Shown piece by piece: positions 17,666 to 26,458 of a DNA stretch of 63,947 nucleotides. Source of the DNA: Pseudomonadota bacterium (GTDB lineage Bacteria; Pseudomonadota; Gammaproteobacteria; Burkholderiales; Burkholderiaceae_C). The DNA lies in contig JAUNUR010000011.1 of assembly GCA_030538085.1 (NCBI GenBank), positions 1-63,947 of the forward strand, read 5' to 3'. The stretch's first letter is position 1; every line of letters begins with the position of its first letter. The notes under the pieces are model-generated. The model saw only the letters and a program-made list of their open reading frames with translations, was not told the origin of the DNA and did not search any database. Made by a program: the position numbers and the translations under genes.

Positions 17666-20062
17666 TCAGTTCTTGAATAGATCGAGGATGCGGTTGCGTT
17701 CTTCCGACGCGGCGGGGGTGCCGTTCTCGGGTATCAGCTCGGAGTCGGGCGGGGCCAGGCCAGCGCCGCCCAGGTTGCTGATGCCGCCGCCGCGTGCGTA
17801 TTCCTCGTAATACCAGTCGCCGCCGATGCGCACCACGCCCTCGGGCGGCTTCAGCTCGGCCACCGGCACGCCCTTGAGGGCGGTGCGCATGTAGTTGATC
17901 CAGATCGGCAGGCTCAAACCGCCGCCGGTTTCGCGGGCGCCCAGATTGCGCGGGGTGTCGTAACCCATCCACACGGCGGCCACCAGCGTGGGCTGGTAGC
18001 CGGCGAACCAGGCGTCCATCGAGTCGTTGGTGGTGCCCGTCTTGCCGCCCAGGTCGGGCCGGCCCAGCGCCGCGCTGGCCTTTGCCGCCGTGCCGCTGCG
18101 CACCACGTCGTTCAACATGGTGTGGGTGATGAAGGCGTTGCGCGCGTCGATGGCGCGGTTGGCTTCGCTGGGGCCGGCGGGCTGGCTTTCGACCAGCACG
18201 CGGCCAGCGTGGTCGGTCACGCGGGTGATCAGGAACGGGTTGACGCGGTAGCCGCCATTGGCGAACACGGCAAAACCCGTGGCCAGCTGCATCGGCGTGA
18301 CCGAGCCGGCGCCCAGCGCCATGGTGAGGTAGGGCGGGTGCTTGTCGGCGTCGAAGCCAAAGCGCGTGACCCACTCCTGGCCGTATTGGGGCGTGATGGT
18401 TTGCAGGATGCGGATGGAGATCATGTTGCGCGAACGGGCCAGGCCACGCTTCATGGTCATGGGGCCTTCGAAGCCGCCTTCGTAGTTCTTCGGCTCCCAG
18501 GGCTGGCCGCCGGTGACGCTGCTGTCGAAGAACAGCGGCGTGTCGTTGATCATGGTGGTGGGCGAGAAACCCTTTTCGAGCGATGCCGAGTAGATGAAGG
18601 GCTTGAAGCTGGAGCCAGGCTGGCGCCAGGCCTGGGTGACGTGGTTGAACTTGTTCTTGTCGTAGTCGAAGCCGCCCACCAGCGCCTTGACGGCGCCGTT
18701 GCGCGGATCAAGCGCCACCAGGGCGCCTTCGACTTCGGGCAACTGCGTCAGCTCCCAGTTGCCGCGGCTGTTCTTGGTCATGCGCACCACGGCGCCAGGG
18801 CGGATGCGGATGTTGGGGCCTGCCTTGGCCGCCAGTCCGGAGGACACCGGGCGCAGCCCCTCGCCGCTGACTTCCACCACCTCGCCGCCGCGGCGCATCA
18901 CGGTGACCTTGCGGGCCACCACCTGCGTGACCACCGCCGCCTGAAGTTCGCCCGCATCGGGGTGACTGGCGAGCGCTTCTTCCACCGCGCTGGTAACGTC
19001 CTGGGTGTCTTTCGGCAGCTCGATGAATTTTTCGGGGCCGCGATAGGCCTGGCGACGGTCGTAATCGAGAATGCCGCGCCGCAGCGCCGCATAGGCGGCG
19101 TTCTGGTCGTCGGTGGCGATGGAGGTGTAGACGTTCAGGCCCCGGCTGTAGGTTTCCTCGCCGTACTGCGCGAACATCATCTGCCGCACCATCTCGGCCA
19201 CGTATTCGGCGTGGACGCGGGTGGTGTCGGTGGGGGGGCGAATCACCAGTTCCTGCTGCTTGGCGGCGGCGGCTTGCTCGGCGGTGATGAAGTTGTTCTC
19301 CAGCATCCGGTCGATGATGTAGAGCTGTCGCTCACGGGCGCGTGCAAAGTTGGCGATGGGGTTGGCGCTGGACGGAAACTTGGGAATGCCGGCCAGCATG
19401 GCGGCCTCGGCCACGGTGACGTTTTTCAGTGGCTTGCCGAAATAGGTTTCGGCCGCCGCGGCGAAACCGTAGGCGCGGTTGCCCAGGAAGATCTGGTTCA
19501 TGTAGATCTCGAGAATCTGGTCCTTGGTGAGCAGGTGTTCCAGCTTGAAGGTCAGCAATACCTCGTAGATCTTGCGGGTGTAGGTTTTCTCGGACGACAG
19601 GTAGACGTTGCGCGCGACCTGCATCGTGATGGTGGATGCTCCCTGGGCTTTTTCGCGCCCCAGGTTGGCCAGGGCCGCGCGCGCCACGCCCACGTAGTCC
19701 ACGCCACCGTGTTCGTAGAAGCGCGCGTCCTCGATGGCCAGCACGGCATCCTTCATCACTTTCGGGATTTCACCGATGGGGGTGAGGTTGCGGCGCTCCT
19801 CGCCGAATTCGCTGATCAGGTTGCCCTCGGCCGTGTAGACCCGCAGCGGTAGCTTGGGCCGGTAGTTGGAGAGCTCGGATACGTCTGGCAGGTTGGGGTA
19901 GGCGATGGCCAGCGCCATCAATCCGGCCATCACCGCGCACAGGAATAGCGCGATCAACGTACCGCCCGCCCAGGCAACGGCCTTGAGCGTCCACACCACC
20001 CAGCCCGTGGCGGCAGACCCTGTGCGCTTGTTCACGCCATCGGGAGAATTTTCAGTGGGCAT
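17666..20062 (-). CDS. mrcA: Penicillin-binding protein 1A (bifunctional transglycosylase/transpeptidase)
   Basis: A 798-aa inner-membrane enzyme that polymerises and cross-links peptidoglycan. One membrane anchor lies at about residues 30-55. The glycosyltransferase domain has the catalytic E111 in AIEDARFYEHGG and the motif GASTITMQVARN. An OB-like insert precedes the transpeptidase domain with SXXK at S484-K487 (PGSSFKPF), SRN in ARSRNMIS and KTGTT near residue 690. It is divergent from pilM, the usual arrangement of ponA/mrcA and the pil operon in proteobacteria. Confidence 0.95.
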   Translation of the reverse strand: MPTENSPDGVNKRTGSAATGWVVWTLKAVAWAGGTLIALFLCAVMAGLMALAIAYPNLPDVSELSNYRPKLPLRVYTAEGNLISEFGEERRNLTPIGEIPKVMKDAVLAIEDARFYEHGGVDYVGVARAALANLGREKAQGASTITMQVARNVYLSSEKTYTRKIYEVLLTFKLEHLLTKDQILEIYMNQIFLGNRAYGFAAAAETYFGKPLKNVTVAEAAMLAGIPKFPSSANPIANFARARERQLYIIDRMLENNFITAEQAAAAKQQELVIRPPTDTTRVHAEYVAEMVRQMMFAQYGEETYSRGLNVYTSIATDDQNAAYAALRRGILDYDRRQAYRGPEKFIELPKDTQDVTSAVEEALASHPDAGELQAAVVTQVVARKVTVMRRGGEVVEVSGEGLRPVSSGLAAKAGPNIRIRPGAVVRMTKNSRGNWELTQLPEVEGALVALDPRNGAVKALVGGFDYDKNKFNHVTQAWRQPGSSFKPFIYSASLEKGFSPTTMINDTPLFFDSSVTGGQPWEPKNYEGGFEGPMTMKRGLARSRNMISIRILQTITPQYGQEWVTRFGFDADKHPPYLTMALGAGSVTPMQLATGFAVFANGGYRVNPFLITRVTDHAGRVLVESQPAGPSEANRAIDARNAFITHTMLNDVVRSGTAAKASAALGRPDLGGKTGTTNDSMDAWFAGYQPTLVAAVWMGYDTPRNLGARETGGGLSLPIWINYMRTALKGVPVAELKPPEGVVRIGGDWYYEEYARGGGISNLGGAGLAPPDSELIPENGTPAASEERNRILDLFKN

Positions 20063-20381
20063 AAGACAACATCGATAAGTTGGTGGACGCCTTCATGAGA
20101 CAGTCGGCGCTGTCTGTAGGACGCTTGCTTGGTTGTGAGTGGGGCATCCAAGGGTTCAGCATTGTCTCGCGAGTCGCACCCAGCCGTCAGATGGGAGGGC
20201 ATGGCAAGCGGCGAACGCCCCCTGTTTGCGTAAGCAAGTGTCGACATCCGTTAGTTTTTGACAACGAGCGAACAGGGGCAAAACAGGTTTTTTCTTTGCC
20301 CGACAAGGAGCTTACTGCTAGCATTCAAGTGAATTCTTAAGTGTGCTCAACTTTTGAAATAAAAAGTAACAGGATATTGTC
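20063..20381. other. Divergent promoter region between mrcA and pilM
   Basis: A 319-bp gap between two divergent genes. TTGACA at 20258-20263 is a good -35 match, but no convincing -10 follows at 16-18 bp. The stretch after 20330 is AT-rich. No sigma-54 (GG-N10-GC) site was found. No gene was recognised. Confidence 0.45.
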
Positions 20382-21458
20382 TTGAACACTGGGTCGTTAT
20401 TCAGCCGCCAGCCGGCGCCCATGATCGGGCTTGACATCAGTTCATCCAGCGTGAAGCTGGTTGAGTTGGGGCAGGACCGGTCGGGCGATTTGACGCTGGA
20501 AAGATGTGGGATCGAGCCATTGGAGCGGGGCTGGATCAGTGATGGGAACATCGAGAAATTCGATGAAGTCGTCGAGACCACCCGTCGCCTGATCAGCAAA
20601 GCCGGCACGAAGACGAAGAACGTGGCCATGGCCTTGCCCGCATCGGTGGTGATCAGCAAAAAGATCATTTTACCGGGCGGCCTGAGTGACCGGGAGATGG
20701 AGGTGCAGGTCGAGGCCGAAGCCAATCAGTACATCCCGTTCTCGCTCGACGAAGTGAGCTTGGACTACTGCGTGGTAGGGCCAAGCGCCACGTCGGCTGG
20801 TGACGTCGATGTCGTGATCGCCGCTTCTCGCAAGGAAAAGGTCGAGGATCGGCAGGGTCTGGCCGAAGCGGTTGGTTTGACCCCCGTGGTGCTGGATGTC
20901 GAAACCTATGCATCGCGTCTGGCCGCCAGCCGCCTCATCGGGCGATTGCCTGGCGGCGGAGCGGATGCGCTGATCGCCTTGTTCGAGATCGGTGGAATGA
21001 CGTCCACCATGCAGGTCTTGCGAAATGACGATCTGCTCTACGAGCGGGATCAGGTTTTCGGTGGCGCGCAACTGACACAAATGCTGGTGCGCCAATATGG
21101 ATTCACGCAGGAAGAGGCCGAGACCAAGAAGCGGGCGGGAGAGCTGCCCGATGACTACGGGATGGTCGTGCTGCAACCCTACGTGGAGTCGCTGGCGCAG
21201 GAAGTGGAGCGTGCGCTGAAATTCTTCTTTACCAGCACGCCTCACAACCGCGTTGATTACATTCTGTTGGCGGGCGGAACGGCTGGTATTCCGGGCTTGA
21301 CCGAGGCCATTACACGGCACACGGCGTTTCCATGCCAGGTGGCCAATCCTTTTGACGGCATGGATATCGGACGTCACGTGCGCGAGAAAAAAATGTTGCG
21401 TGAAGCGCCGTCGTACCTGACAGCCTGCGGCTTGGCCATGCGGAGGTTCCTGCGGTGA
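20382..21458 (+). CDS. pilM: Type IV pilus assembly protein PilM
   Basis: A 358-aa actin-like cytoplasmic ATPase that binds the N-terminus of PilN and links the alignment complex to the pilus motor. Family motifs are MIGLDISSSSVKLVEL (phosphate 1), the central LFEIGGMTSTMQVL (phosphate 2) and LLAGGTAGIPGL (adenosine). The likely start is TTG 20382 with AGGA 7 bp upstream, giving an N-terminus (GSLFSRQPAPMIGLD) like those of other PilM proteins; ATG 20421 would remove the conserved leader. The stop overlaps the pilN GTG start. The operon has visibly lower GC than its neighbours. Confidence 0.95.
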   Translation: MNTGSLFSRQPAPMIGLDISSSSVKLVELGQDRSGDLTLERCGIEPLERGWISDGNIEKFDEVVETTRRLISKAGTKTKNVAMALPASVVISKKIILPGGLSDREMEVQVEAEANQYIPFSLDEVSLDYCVVGPSATSAGDVDVVIAASRKEKVEDRQGLAEAVGLTPVVLDVETYASRLAASRLIGRLPGGGADALIALFEIGGMTSTMQVLRNDDLLYERDQVFGGAQLTQMLVRQYGFTQEEAETKKRAGELPDDYGMVVLQPYVESLAQEVERALKFFFTSTPHNRVDYILLAGGTAGIPGLTEAITRHTAFPCQVANPFDGMDIGRHVREKKMLREAPSYLTACGLAMRRFLR

Positions 21459-22072
21459 TCTTGATTAACCTACTCCCGCACCGGGAGATTGCTCGCCAAC
21501 GTGCGCGCCAGGCTTTCAACGTTTCGTTGGTGATGGCTGCGGCGCTTGGTGCGTTGCTCGCGGGCGCTGTCTATCTTTGGTACCAAGGAGAGATTTCAGG
21601 GCAGAAAGGCCGTAACACTTTCCTGCAGACTGAAATCAAGAAGCTGGACGATGAAATCAAGGAAGTCGCCACGTTGCAGGAGGAGATCGCCGCACTGAAG
21701 GCGCGCCAGCAAGCGGTGGAAGATCTTCAGGCGGATCGTAATTTGCCAGTGCATTTGTTGAATGAGTCCGTGCTTCAGTTGCCGGATGGCATTTATCTGA
21801 AGGGCGTTAAGCAGGAAAACCAGAACGTGCTGCTGTCTGGTGTGGCACAGTCGAACGAGCGTGTGTCCGAGCTTTTGCGCAATCTGTCTCGAAACAGTGA
21901 CTGGGTTTCCAAACCTGAATTGATCGAGATCGTGGCCTCTAACATGGCATTGAGTCCTCGCGAGCAGCGTCGCGTGTACAACTTCACCGTGCGTGTGCAG
22001 CTGCAGCGCGCCAGTGATGCGTTGGCTGCGGCCTCAGCTTCGGCGGCGGCTCGGGACGCCAAGTCCTCATGA
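21455..22072 (+). CDS. pilN: Type IV pilus assembly protein PilN
   Basis: A 205-aa bitopic membrane protein of the alignment subcomplex. The N-terminal INLLPHRE is the short cytoplasmic motif gripped by PilM; one membrane segment (LVMAAALGALLAGAVYLWY) and a coiled-coil region (KKLDDEIKEVATLQEEIAAL) follow, then the periplasmic ferredoxin-like domain (VLQLPDGIYLKGVKQEN). The GTG start overlaps the pilM stop as GTGA; the stop overlaps the pilO start. Confidence 0.95.
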   Translation: MILINLLPHREIARQRARQAFNVSLVMAAALGALLAGAVYLWYQGEISGQKGRNTFLQTEIKKLDDEIKEVATLQEEIAALKARQQAVEDLQADRNLPVHLLNESVLQLPDGIYLKGVKQENQNVLLSGVAQSNERVSELLRNLSRNSDWVSKPELIEIVASNMALSPREQRRVYNFTVRVQLQRASDALAAASASAAARDAKSS

Positions 22073-22770
22073 ATGGGCGGGTAGGCATGGCTCGAAAATC
22101 TTCTTCAAAAATAGATGCGTCGGAAGCGCTGCGGAATGTTGGGGCGCAATTCCAGGGGCTGGATTCACGTGATCCGTCGTCCTGGCCGGCAATTCCCCGT
22201 TTTGCCTTACTTGCATTCGTTGCTGCGCTGGTGCTCGGGGTACTTTGGTTTTTGTGGCTAAGCGGTCAAGCAGACGAGTTGGAAGCTGAGCAGGCCAAAG
22301 AGGTGACCCTGAAATCAGATTATCAGGCAAAGTTGCAGAAGGCAGTTAGTCTGGATGAGTTGAAAAAACAGCGCGTCCAAGTCATGCAGTATGTGAACTT
22401 GCTTGAAAAGCAGTTGCCCAGCAAAGCTGAAATGGACGCACTGCTTTCGGATATTAACCAGGCGGGATTGGGTCGCAGCTTGCAGTTTGAACTTTTTCGT
22501 CCTGGTCAGTTGGTGGTGAAAGAGTATTATGCTGAATTGCCGATTGCGCTGAAAGTCACAGGTCGCTATCACGACATAGGCGCGTTTACCTCAGATATCG
22601 CAAATCTGTCCCGTATTGTGACCTTGAATAACTTATCGGTGACACCGGTTTCAGATAAATCAGGATCAAGCACGTTGTCTTTGGATGCCACCGCTAAGAC
22701 ATATCGCTATCTTGATCCCGAAGAAATTGCTGCGCAGCGGGCGGCAGATAAAACGAAGGCGAAAAAATGA
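22069..22770 (+). CDS. pilO: Type IV pilus assembly protein PilO
   Basis: A 233-aa inner-membrane protein that dimerises with PilN. A cytoplasmic tail of about 45 residues precedes one membrane segment (FALLAFVAALVLGVLWFLWL), a coiled coil (ADELEAEQAKEVTLKSDYQA) and a periplasmic domain with the family segment LLEKQLPSKAEMDALLSDIN and YYAELPIALKVTGRYHD. The ATG overlaps the pilN stop (ATGA). Confidence 0.95.
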   Translation: MNGRVGMARKSSSKIDASEALRNVGAQFQGLDSRDPSSWPAIPRFALLAFVAALVLGVLWFLWLSGQADELEAEQAKEVTLKSDYQAKLQKAVSLDELKKQRVQVMQYVNLLEKQLPSKAEMDALLSDINQAGLGRSLQFELFRPGQLVVKEYYAELPIALKVTGRYHDIGAFTSDIANLSRIVTLNNLSVTPVSDKSGSSTLSLDATAKTYRYLDPEEIAAQRAADKTKAKK

Positions 22771-23315
22771 TCCGCTTAGTTTTAAACTATGTTGTCCTCG
22801 TGGGTTTGATTGCCGGCGGGTTGGCGGCATGTTCAACTCAGAATGATGATTTGCACCAATGGATGCGGGATCAGCGTAGTCAGACTGTGCCAAAGGTGAC
22901 GCCACTTTCGGAACCGACCCAGTACACGCCCTTGGCTTACGTAGGTGGCTCGGTGGCTGATGCTTTTGACAGTGACCGTTTGACACAGGTTCTTCGCCGG
23001 GAGTCGGGAGCGCCCAATACATCAACGTCGTTGGTGACACCTGAGTTGAACAGACGCAAGGAGCCCTTGGAGTCTTATCCGCTGGATGCCATGACGATGG
23101 TCGGGAGTCTGGATCGGGCTGGTCAAAAGGTGGCGCTGGTACGGGTTGACCAGTTGCTTCATCAGGTCAGGCAAGGAAATTATCTGGGTCAGAACTACGG
23201 ACGCGTTGTTGGTATCTCCGAGAGTGAAGTCACCCTCAGGGAAATCGTGCAGGATGCGGCAGGTGAGTGGATTGAGCGCAGTGCAGCGCTGCAGCTGCAG
23301 GAGAGTACAAAATGA
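22767..23315 (+). CDS. pilP: Type IV pilus lipoprotein PilP
   Basis: A 182-aa inner-membrane lipoprotein that bridges PilNO to the secretin PilQ. The signal peptide ends in the lipobox LAAC (residues 19-22). The C-terminal domain contains MTMVGSLDRAGQKVALVRVD and VRQGNYLGQNYGRV, the conserved PilP homology region. The start overlaps the pilO stop; the stop overlaps the pilQ start. Confidence 0.95.
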   Translation: MIRLVLNYVVLVGLIAGGLAACSTQNDDLHQWMRDQRSQTVPKVTPLSEPTQYTPLAYVGGSVADAFDSDRLTQVLRRESGAPNTSTSLVTPELNRRKEPLESYPLDAMTMVGSLDRAGQKVALVRVDQLLHQVRQGNYLGQNYGRVVGISESEVTLREIVQDAAGEWIERSAALQLQESTK

Positions 23316-25465
23316 GAATGTCGGTCAAATCAACAGTACGCCGTGTCGGTTTTCATGGCGTCGGAATATTCTTGCTTGGCTTGGCCAGTCTGAGTCAGGC
23401 GCAGCCACGCATTCAGGCCATCAGCAGTTCGGTACAGGGAGGTACTGAGGTCGTCAGGATCGACCTCAGCGAACCGTTGACGGCGGTGCCAGCTGGGTTT
23501 GTCGTGCAATCGCCAGCCCGCATCGCGCTGGACCTGCCGGGGGTCACGAGCGAGCTGCAGCAAAACACCGTGGAATTGAACCAGGGTAATCTGCGCATGG
23601 CGCATGTGGTTCAAGCGGCCGACAGAAGTCGTGTGGTACTGAATCTGAAGCAACCCACGAATTACACCACTGAAATACAGGGGCGTTCGCTCATGGTGTC
23701 GCTCGGCATGCCTTCGGCAGCTGCTTCAGCGGCGGCGGCGCCTGCCACCGTTTTTTCCGAAAGCCGCAACGAAGGGGCGTTGCCGTTGCGAGACGTTGAT
23801 TTTCGCCGCGGTGTTGACAGCGCGGGCCGCGTCATCGTGGATTTGGCCAGCAATCAGGTGGGTGTCGACATTCGCCAGCAAGGACAAGGCTTGGTGGTGG
23901 AGTTTCTTCGCACCAGCCTGCCGGAAGGGCTGCGTCGCCGGTTGGACGTGACCGACTTCGGCACGCCCGTGCAAACAATCAGCACCACGCAAACGGGTGA
24001 TCGTGTTCGCATGGTGATCGAAGCGAAAGGGCTGTGGGAGCACAGCGCCTACCAGAGTGATAATCAGCTGGTGGTTGAAGTGCGCCAACAGAAAGTTAGC
24101 CAAGACAAGCTGACGGCAGGTAAAGGTTATAACGGTGAAAAGCTGTCCCTCAACTTTCAGAATATTGATGTTCGCTCATTGCTGCAGGTTATCGCAGATT
24201 TCACGAACTTTAATATCGTGACCTCGGATACGGTCCAAGGGAGTCTGACCTTGCGGCTGAAGGATGTACCTTGGGATCAAGCCTTGGACATCATTCTTCA
24301 GGCCAAGAACTTGGGCATGAAGCGTAGTGGCAATGTGTTGCAAATAGCTCCCAAGGATGAGCTTGCGGCAAAAGAAAAAGCGGACTTGGAAGCGCAGGCC
24401 GCCATTCGTGATCTGGAGCCTGTTCGTACTCAGTCTTTCCAGCTTAACTACACCAAGGCAGCTGAGATCGCTACCCAACTAACAACGTCGGGGGGGAGTG
24501 GGGCGGGTGCGACTGGCTCGAAGTCGTTGCTCAGCGCCAGAGGGTCGGTGATAGCTGAGCCAAGAACCAATCAGTTGTTCATTTCAGATATTCCTTCGCG
24601 ACTGATTCAGATACAGGAGATGATTTCGAAGCTGGATGTTCCGGTTCGGCAGGTGTTAATTGAAGCGCGAATCGTTGAGGCAACAGATACCTTCGGTAAG
24701 TCACTGGGTGTGAAACTTGGCGGCGCTGATATGCGTGGTATTCGTGGCGGTGATGCTGGTTATGGCCTCGGTGGTGGGGGGAATCGAATTGCCTTTGGTG
24801 GAAACTATAATGCGGTTGGCGCGACTGCGGGTTGGTCGGAGAAAGATGGACTGACTACGTTGACCTCGCAGATGGTTAATATGCCGGCGGTAGGTATTCG
24901 AGGTGCCACTCCCGCGAACTTTGCAATTTCGCTGTTCAGTTCGGCTGCCAACCGATTTTTGAATCTTGAAATTTCTGCTCTGGAAGCAGATGGCAAAGGT
25001 AGGGTGGTATCCAGCCCTCGCGTGGTCACGGCGGATCAGACCAAGGCATTGATCGAGCAGGGTACTGAGTTTCCTTATCAGCAGGCCACTTCCAGCGGCG
25101 CAACGTCTATTTCATTTCGTAAAGCAGTCTTGAAACTGGAAGTCACGCCGCAAATCACGCCAGAAGGCAACGTCATCCTTGATCTGGATGTCAACAAGGA
25201 CAGCCCTGGATCGCCGGTTGAGGGCGGCATGTCGATCAACACCAAGCGAGTACGGACGCAAGTGCTGGTCGAGAACGGCGGTACGGTTGTGATCGGTGGT
25301 ATTTTTGAACTCAATGAGCGCTCGGTTGAGAATAAGGTGCCATTGTTGGGAGATATTCCGGTTGTTGGTAATTTGTTCAAACATCGGACCCGCGACATTG
25401 GCAAGGAGGAAATGCTGGTGTTCATTACGCCAAAGATCATTTCAGAGCATGGTATCGTGCGCTGA
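23312..25465 (+). CDS. pilQ: Type IV pilus secretin PilQ
   Basis: A 717-aa outer-membrane secretin through which the pilus fibre leaves the cell. A signal peptide ends near SLSQAQP. Two AMIN domains occupy roughly residues 30-260, then a secretin/TonB short N-terminal domain (LNFQNIDVRSLLQVIADFTN), an N1 domain, and the secretin core with VPLLGDIPVVGNLFKHR near the C-terminus. A Gly-rich stretch (residues about 470-490) is the gate region. The last gene of pilMNOPQ; a strong terminator follows 23 bp after the stop. Confidence 0.96.
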   Translation: MRMSVKSTVRRVGFHGVGIFLLGLASLSQAQPRIQAISSSVQGGTEVVRIDLSEPLTAVPAGFVVQSPARIALDLPGVTSELQQNTVELNQGNLRMAHVVQAADRSRVVLNLKQPTNYTTEIQGRSLMVSLGMPSAAASAAAAPATVFSESRNEGALPLRDVDFRRGVDSAGRVIVDLASNQVGVDIRQQGQGLVVEFLRTSLPEGLRRRLDVTDFGTPVQTISTTQTGDRVRMVIEAKGLWEHSAYQSDNQLVVEVRQQKVSQDKLTAGKGYNGEKLSLNFQNIDVRSLLQVIADFTNFNIVTSDTVQGSLTLRLKDVPWDQALDIILQAKNLGMKRSGNVLQIAPKDELAAKEKADLEAQAAIRDLEPVRTQSFQLNYTKAAEIATQLTTSGGSGAGATGSKSLLSARGSVIAEPRTNQLFISDIPSRLIQIQEMISKLDVPVRQVLIEARIVEATDTFGKSLGVKLGGADMRGIRGGDAGYGLGGGGNRIAFGGNYNAVGATAGWSEKDGLTTLTSQMVNMPAVGIRGATPANFAISLFSSAANRFLNLEISALEADGKGRVVSSPRVVTADQTKALIEQGTEFPYQQATSSGATSISFRKAVLKLEVTPQITPEGNVILDLDVNKDSPGSPVEGGMSINTKRVRTQVLVENGGTVVIGGIFELNERSVENKVPLLGDIPVVGNLFKHRTRDIGKEEMLVFITPKIISEHGIVR

Positions 25466-25488
25466 AATGTGATTCTTCCAACAAAGAT

Positions 25489-25520
25489 AGCCGCTGGAGC
25501 TGATATCCAGCGGCTTTTTT
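25489..25520 (+). terminator. Intrinsic terminator of the pilMNOPQ operon
   Basis: A perfect 10-bp stem, AGCCGCTGGA (25489-25498) and TCCAGCGGCT (25506-25515), with a 7-nt loop and a following T run. It separates pilQ from aroK, so aroK must have its own promoter or depend on read-through. Confidence 0.92.
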
Positions 25521-25549
25521 GATTTTGGCATGGCAGTGTCGGAGTTGCG

Positions 25550-26089
25550 GTGTTGATTTTGATCGGTTTACCTGGCAGCGGCAAAAGCACCGCGGGGCGC
25601 CAGTTGGCGCGGCGGTTGGGCTTGGCGTTCAAGGATGCCGATGCCGAGATTGAGAGCCGGGCAGGCATGTCGGTGCGGGAGTATTTCAGTGCCCATGGTG
25701 AAGCCGCGTTCAGGGATCTGGAAGAGCAAATTCTGGATGAGTTGACCCAGACCCAGACCGAGTCTGCGGTGATCATCGCCACTGGGGGTGGAGCGGTACT
25801 GCGGCCTGTCAATCGTCAGCGCCTGCGGGAGCGCGGCACGGTGATTTATCTGAGAGCATCGGCGGAGCAATTGGCCAAGCGCTTGCGGCACGATACCAAG
25901 CGTCCATTGCTGCAAGTCGCTGATCCGTTGAAGCGTCTGCGCGCCCTGTACGAAGAGCGTGATCCGCTGTACCGTGAATGCGCCCACTACGTGGTCGATA
26001 CACACGGCTCGTCGCTGCCGATGCTGGTCAACCGTGTCGTGATGCAACTCGATTTGCTGCCACCACACGCGGTGCGGACGGGTGCATAG
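25550..26089 (+). CDS. aroK: Shikimate kinase (C-terminus ends in transposable-element sequence)
   Basis: A 179-aa kinase that phosphorylates shikimate in the pathway to aromatic amino acids. The Walker A loop is GLPGSGKST (residues 6-14), with D in DADAEIE and the shikimate-binding GGGAVL. Start GTG 25550 is adopted because homologues begin a few residues before the P-loop. The end is unusual: the last codons, GGT GCA TAG, and hence the stop, match the interior of the 234-bp mobile element whose truncated copy follows at 26079-26184. The ancestral C-terminus was probably slightly different. Confidence 0.92.
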   Translation: MLILIGLPGSGKSTAGRQLARRLGLAFKDADAEIESRAGMSVREYFSAHGEAAFRDLEEQILDELTQTQTESAVIIATGGGAVLRPVNRQRLRERGTVIYLRASAEQLAKRLRHDTKRPLLQVADPLKRLRALYEERDPLYRECAHYVVDTHGSSLPMLVNRVVMQLDLLPPHAVRTGA

Positions 26090-26184
26090 CGCGCTCACCT
26101 AACAGGTGATGTGATCGAAGCTGTGAAAGTCAGTGCTCATGCCGGTTGCCCAAGGATGGCGAGCGGTCAACTGCCGTTTCTATT
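26079..26184 (-). mobile_element. Miniature inverted-repeat element, truncated copy
   Basis: Only the left part of the 234-bp element is present, in inverse orientation. On the minus strand it begins TAGAAACGGCAGTTGACC and runs about 105 bp to GCTATGCACCCG, ending inside aroK. The outer CCTAG is altered to CAATAG, and no target duplication is visible, so this is an old, degraded copy. Confidence 0.85.
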
Positions 26185-26194
26185 GAGAGTTTCG

Positions 26195-26395
26195 TCATTC
26201 AGGACAAGCATACGTAAGGCCTTCACCTCATACCGTCATTGCGGCGAAGGCCGCAATCCACACGGTGTCCGCAGGTCAACACCGTGTCAAGGTGACGCCC
26301 CATGGATTGCGGCCTTCGCCGCAATGACGAGGGGATGTGAGGGAGTTTTTCTGATGGCCCGCGCTGTCGTGATTTTTGAAAATATCAATAGGTTT
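26195..26395. repeat. Composite inverted repeat, family B1, copy 1
   Basis: Two palindromic units, GTCATTGCGGCGAAGGCC (from 26239) and the segment ending GCCTTCGCCGCAATGACG (about 26310-26328), flank CACGGTGTCCGCAGGTCAAC and CACCGTGTCAAGGTGACGCC. The outer flanks, AGGACAAGCATACGTAAGGC on the left and GATGGCCCGCGCTGTCGTG plus TTTTTGAAAATATCAATAGG on the right, recur at 63755-63947 in inverse orientation. Confidence 0.8.
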
Positions 26396-26458
26396 AACGA
26401 AAACCTCGGCACGGCGCGAGGTGTCGGGCGCGGTGTTTCAGGCTCTACACTGGCGGCC

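Noticed and set aside
20063-20381. Sigma-54 promoter for pilM
   Set aside because: No GG-N10-GC pattern with the usual surrounding bases could be found in the gap.
26111-26458. N-terminal extension of aroB by 116 codons
   Set aside because: The extension is translated from the mobile-element remnant and the B1 repeat; AroB homologues begin near ATG 26459.
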